Below, piece by piece: positions 61,501 to 64,000 of a DNA stretch of 64,000 nucleotides; the first letter of the stretch is position 1, and every line of letters starts with the position of its first letter. A program made the position numbers and the translations under genes. The stretch is from Saccharomycopsis fibuligera x Saccharomycopsis cf. fibuligera (Eukaryota; Ascomycota; Saccharomycetes; Ascoideales; Saccharomycopsidaceae): assembly GCA_001936135.1 (NCBI GenBank), contig CP012813.1, positions 1,612,001 through 1,676,000 on the forward strand. Reading direction: 5' to 3'. Under the pieces are notes generated by a model. The model was not told the origin of the DNA, did no database searches, and saw only the letters and a list, made by a program, of their open reading frames with translations.

Positions 61501-62378
61501 TTCTTGCATACATATAGCAAGTTAATAGTTGCGCGATTTGGAAACGGCAAGTAATGCTTTGAGCCTTTAAAGTTGCAGAGGACTTGATTAATATACTTTT
61601 CGTGCTGTTTTAAGGTAGCGGTTTCTTTTGGTTTTCTGACTTTGACTTGGTGAGCTGGATTCAACTTGATCAGACTGACGCTGTTGTCTAAGATAGGAGT
61701 TAAGTTGAAGGAAACATTGTAAGGTCTCTTGCCGGCTGCTTGGAATGTGTTGTTTAAGGAAGATGAAGAGGAATCACTGCTAGATGAGCCAGAATGTAAA
61801 AAGCGGTCTGAGTTGTAGGGAGTTTTGAAATACTTGAAATCAGTAGAAACGTACTCTAAAATTAGCTGCACCACCTCGTCAGGCAAAGCTGATATAGTGG
61901 TTGGGACATTTGCCGCTGATTTAGATGCTTTGGACAAAGAAACAGTGCTTGATTTCTTCGAGAGCAAAAGAGATCTGTACTTCTGGTACTTCTTGGAGAT
62001 CGCTTTAGCAGGGTTGTTGATGTTGCTGGCGGTATCGGTATGGGCGGCATCTCCGGTGTCCTCTGTAGCACTGCCGGCGCTTAGACTGAGGCCGGAGGTG
62101 TATGGCTCAGAAGGGCATGTATACGAATTCAATGGCGAGGGTGAGCGTTGCCTTGGTCTTGCCGGTGGCCTTGCCGGTGGCCTATGGCCAGCCAGAGTTG
62201 AAGCATTTGCGGTATTAGCCGCTGCTGCTGTCGCCGTAGGAGAAGAGTGTATGGAAGCAGGAGCATCGCTGCCAAGAGAGGATCTTGAGTACTTTGCGTA
62301 GTCGTGGTTGGAGATGTTGATTCTGTCGTAAGCAAAAGTCGGCGAGCCGTGGAATAGAAATCTCTGGTATTCTGTCAT
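58548..62378 (-). CDS. F-box-like protein resembling Cos111
   Basis: 1276 residues. A disordered Ser/Pro/Ala-rich N-terminus with a PPARPPARPRQRSPSP block precedes an F-box-like segment (about 161-180, ISALPDEVVQLILEYVS). About 110 residues later comes INLLYVCKKFYRLALPLVYR, followed by KIKFHSSYRFAQFITSIRSN, the kind of sequence seen after F-boxes in fungal proteins. A central 600 residues is Asn/Ser-rich with many phospho-site-like RSNS and RTS motifs. An ordered C-terminal block (about 1190-1276) has LTNLKTLERIKLRSANWLNT, which looks like leucine-rich-repeat ends. S. cerevisiae Cos111 (YBR203W, 924 residues, linked to ciclopirox resistance) is the nearest match I can recall, but I am not certain. 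A substrate adaptor of an SCF ubiquitin ligase is possible. Confidence 0.6.
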   Translation of the reverse strand: MTEYQRFLFHGSPTFAYDRINISNHDYAKYSRSSLGSDAPASIHSSPTATAAAANTANASTLAGHRPPARPPARPRQRSPSPLNSYTCPSEPYTSGLSLSAGSATEDTGDAAHTDTASNINNPAKAISKKYQKYRSLLLSKKSSTVSLSKASKSAANVPTTISALPDEVVQLILEYVSTDFKYFKTPYNSDRFLHSGSSSSDSSSSSLNNTFQAAGKRPYNVSFNLTPILDNSVSLIKLNPAHQVKVRKPKETATLKQHEKYINQVLCNFKGSKHYLPFPNRATINLLYVCKKFYRLALPLVYRKIKFHSSYRFAQFITSIRSNNRLGLLVEEVQLAKIDTLYYLSYDSASNDSYLVITDKEKNKIEQLINNADLHFDGTFDNVNMDEIPSSRINLSEYVNSTTRLPILLIKDEHSVINSGVFFDFENYDFGYKPKIVLAGWREWKYRYDPLYNTPAPTIELVNSLTLKQAIIRKSHSTGNFKDSAQRPRSNSTQNQQHRPRSNSIARISLRNSLLSVHSTSALAKFSSRDSVGGSLRTKFRKIVYKMSHKKVESSNAKSAKPTHYRASVISTTDKNNNNNNYNNATLKKSPKLATGKTGQKATSSSNVYQFNQHPMQNKLLHKYSTKDIPIGYIVHLLKICCNLKSFDMSKIVIASDYEIRNDQVDDYGILQIKKLSTGGNSSGDDGIANANMLSLKRPAYHTRAISDSNPNSSIKGLSKENLHVKSKSITDFNNIDSNFSPRTSYGNNGSSNNGSSNINNNDVLSFDMLNRNLRSTSNPKLSHYIEVSNDLNFKNANNITRTFSHHSGGGSGSGSNNSNTNSNGSNQKDDSYYTNILREIDSAYGTSIYSQFSSVYQRRNDMMGNNRVYHSIVSDDASQSLDGKNQTTNSSNNNGKSLDFYKDSFGYSSNCNYRQIRSNFYRNFWGYSNFNSRYDKSKESFHSTNATPKDYSNNIGNEQNAYDTASIRASQPSISRPESPPGGYRHGSPVAASPQTPKLDTLHVPQTSFGNVLLRDEVKSQESFVLVNEERKLLSLSSEIHNSISNGNANGIGASNAQQQHLTINTFPQVQPQVQLQNKSKQNYSHGNAKQVSTGTSVNHNHHHNHQNKIQINIIQELEDEEHEGKANLEIQRTRSPTVNYFLFEHQPGKLESENQNDDTLYLSDVRKSNYWTIDQLRKVSNAEILTALTNLKTLERIKLRSANWLNTKDVKTFLSQSRAIKTGNLQTIDFRNSGMRRDLKWAIEGSVQELKKSLKEDEPSIAAINVGRNYSRF

Positions 62379-62873
62379 CAGCGACAGAGTGTGTTTTGTC
62401 TGTTAACACTGGCAATTGACCTGCTGTGGAGCGGTGTTTGGTTGATGGGATAGATATCTTGTAGAGATAAAAGAAGGGAAAAAAGCAAGAAACCAGGGAT
62501 CGGCGGAGCTTAAATACTGGCGGTAGTGGGTCTTAGAGTTGCGCAATCGCAGACCCTTACTTGGTGTAATAATATGTACTACAATCCCGTAATTATAATG
62601 TGTGGTGTCAACGAGGAATTGACAGCGGCTACAGACCCTTTATCCGGCGCTTATCACAAACAAAGCAGTAGCTTTATTAATTATGAAAGGAAGTGTCCAT
62701 TACACAGTCAGTACACAATGCCCAATATTGGCATGTGGGATCAACGGCGTTATCGTCAATCTGCTAGTCAACGCACTAGTGCAGCTAATCTGCCAGCTAG
62801 TAGACCAAAATATCGCCACAGTCTAAGCGTCCCAGGCCGGTAGTCGTCAACGTTGCAAGTGATTCCCGTACGG
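62379..62873. other. Intergenic: Cos111-like upstream region and membrane-protein gene 3' end
   Basis: 495 bp without a supported gene. No clear TATA box or known motif was identified. Confidence 0.55.
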
Positions 62874-63761
62874 TCAGTGCGCCATCTTCCTGCCGATGTT
62901 GAGATTGGCCCACTTCCTGCTTTCCTTCCTCGTCCTCGTCCTCGTCCTCGTCCTCTTTCTGCTGCCGCCGTTGGCGCTGCCAAACACCATCGGAAGCTTC
63001 AGGAGCACAAAGAGCGGCACCGCCACCCACAACCCGCTGCTGTCCCATGGCCACTGCCGCCAGTAGATTTGTCTCAAATACACCCCCACCAGCAAAGCAA
63101 CCGCCATCATCGCCAACAACACAACCACTGCACACGTCCATCGCAGCAAGTAGCCCTGGTGCACCGCCGCCACCGCTATCACCGCCATGTTCTGCGCCAC
63201 AAGCACCGCAACGTCGATTCGGTCGCCAATATTACTGCCAAAGAGAGAGCCGCCAACACCAGTACTGCCAGCAGCGCCGCTTCTGCTCCCGCCGAGCAAC
63301 AACAGCGCGTAGCTCAAAGTCTCTAAAAACACTTCTTTGAGCAGAACTGCTTTTGCTGCTTTGACTGCTGCGGGGCCTCCTTGGGCCATTCGCCAGATTG
63401 CCGGTACTCTAGCCACCAGTGCCCACACCACTAGTGCACTTCCCATAACACTCGCCACAAGCAAATCACTGCAGTCAGTGTTACTGCTGCTGCTACTGCT
63501 GCTACTACCCCGGCGTTTTTCTCTGAATATATTAAAAAAGTTATTGCTGCTGCCGTAGTTGTAGGAGTTGGTATCATAATCATAGTAATCCAAGTCAACA
63601 AACATGCTTTTGAAGCATTTGAGGGCCTGGCGCTTGGATCCAGCGTTCCAGAAAAGCACTTTAGAAAGGCGCTTTTGATACTTCTTGGGGATCTGTCGCG
63701 TGAGGGGCCGCAATAGCTTGATAAACGAAATAAGTTGACCTTGGTTTTCCGTGTCTAGCAT
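62874..63761 (-). CDS. Small membrane protein, possibly PQ-loop / MPDU1-like
   Basis: 295 residues from the first ATG. A basic soluble N-terminus (LTRQIPKKYQKRLSKVLFW, then SKRQALKCFK) leads into a Tyr/Asp/Ser linker and four or five membrane spans (about 97-265). The first spans read VVWALVARVPAIWRMAQGG, then LLKEVFLETLSYALLLLGG and a loop ending FGSNIGDRIDVAVLVAQNMA. The spacing of P-x-I-x-x, LExLxY and G-D/E-xxxxxxQN recalls PQ-loop proteins such as MPDU1, which acts in dolichol-linked sugar use in the ER, but the PQ dipeptide itself reads PA here. The C-terminus is Arg/Thr-rich, made by a 6-bp tandem repeat (62925-62957). The gene is GC-rich and CTG-rich compared with its neighbours, so several Leu would become Ser in the CTG clade. 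The assignment is weak. Confidence 0.45.
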   Translation of the reverse strand: MLDTENQGQLISFIKLLRPLTRQIPKKYQKRLSKVLFWNAGSKRQALKCFKSMFVDLDYYDYDTNSYNYGSSNNFFNIFREKRRGSSSSSSSSNTDCSDLLVASVMGSALVVWALVARVPAIWRMAQGGPAAVKAAKAVLLKEVFLETLSYALLLLGGSRSGAAGSTGVGGSLFGSNIGDRIDVAVLVAQNMAVIAVAAVHQGYLLRWTCAVVVLLAMMAVALLVGVYLRQIYWRQWPWDSSGLWVAVPLFVLLKLPMVFGSANGGSRKRTRTRTRTRKESRKWANLNIGRKMAH

Positions 63762-64000
63762 TGTCTGTTAGGCCTTAATTCAGTTCGCTTGATTTGACTT
63801 GGTTGCAAAATCAATTAGTGGACAAGCACTCGCACTCACTTGGCCTGATCTGGTCTGATTGCTGATATTTATGGATTCACACGCCTCATCGCATCCTCCT
63901 CGCAAACTCCCCGTTTAGCAGCGCACCCCCTGATTTTTTATTTACTTTAACCCCCGCTCTTCCTCTTACTGTATTCGGAAATAGTACCAGAGACACAAAT
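63762..64000. other. Upstream region of the membrane-protein gene, to window edge
   Basis: 239 bp with CACTCGCACTCACTTGG-type sequence and a TTTTTTATTTACTTT stretch. No gene seen. Confidence 0.5.

Overview
The window is nuclear DNA of a budding yeast. Genes are intron-poor and separated by AT-rich spacers full of poly-A/T and TA tracts. The two introns inferred have yeast signals (GTAAGT or GTATGT donors, CTAAC-type branch points). Proteins carry long Asn, Gln, Ser and Ala runs. Gene content (secreted aspartyl protease, SMC5, SWC3, STU1, TIM50, GVP36, CTR1, FOL3, GPC1, GRC3, COX12) fits Saccharomycotina. One codon points to the CUG-Ser (CTG) clade: in the AAA ATPase at 26980-31833, the Walker A Ser/Thr position is a CTG (27901-27903). 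Standard code gives GPTGNGKL; the alternative yeast code gives GPTGNGKS. The species cannot be fixed from the window; a Candida/Lodderomyces-like yeast is the best guess. Proteins named here should be read with CTG = Ser.

Layout. 1-5.1 kb: 3' part of a candidapepsin-like protease, then an Ala/Lys/Glu-rich coiled-coil protein resembling eisosome protein Eis1. 5.9-19.5 kb: nuclear and spindle genes SMC5 (-), SWC3 (-) and STU1 (+). 20-25.1 kb: TIM50 (-) and GVP36 (+), divergent, then the copper transporter CTR1 (+), which has three Mac1-type TTTGCTC boxes upstream. 25.5-31.8 kb: an RraA-like aldolase (-) and a large AAA ATPase (-) with a degenerate active site. 32.9-35.6 kb: a tandem pair of related secreted, apparently Kex2-processed proteins of unknown function, in the most repeat-rich part of the window. 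36.9-38.6 kb: a SRAP (HMCES/YedK) DNA-protein crosslink gene reconstructed from three exons. 39.9-45.1 kb: a Caj1/Djp1 J-protein, mitochondrial ribosomal protein S5 and dihydrofolate synthase FOL3, all on minus. 47-53.2 kb: GPC1 (-), GRC3 (-) and spliced COX12 (+); GRC3 and COX12 share a short promoter with CACGTG and CCAAT boxes. 54.1-63.8 kb: a large unrecognised protein with a presequence-like N-terminus, a Cos111/F-box-like protein and a small PQ-loop-like membrane protein, all on minus.

There are no operons; the links are thematic. TIM50, MRPS5, COX12 and probably the 1171-residue protein act in mitochondria. SMC5, the SRAP protein and SWC3 act on chromatin or DNA damage. No tRNA, rRNA, transposon or CRISPR array was found. 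The least explained items are the secreted pair, the degenerate AAA ATPase and the 1171-residue protein.
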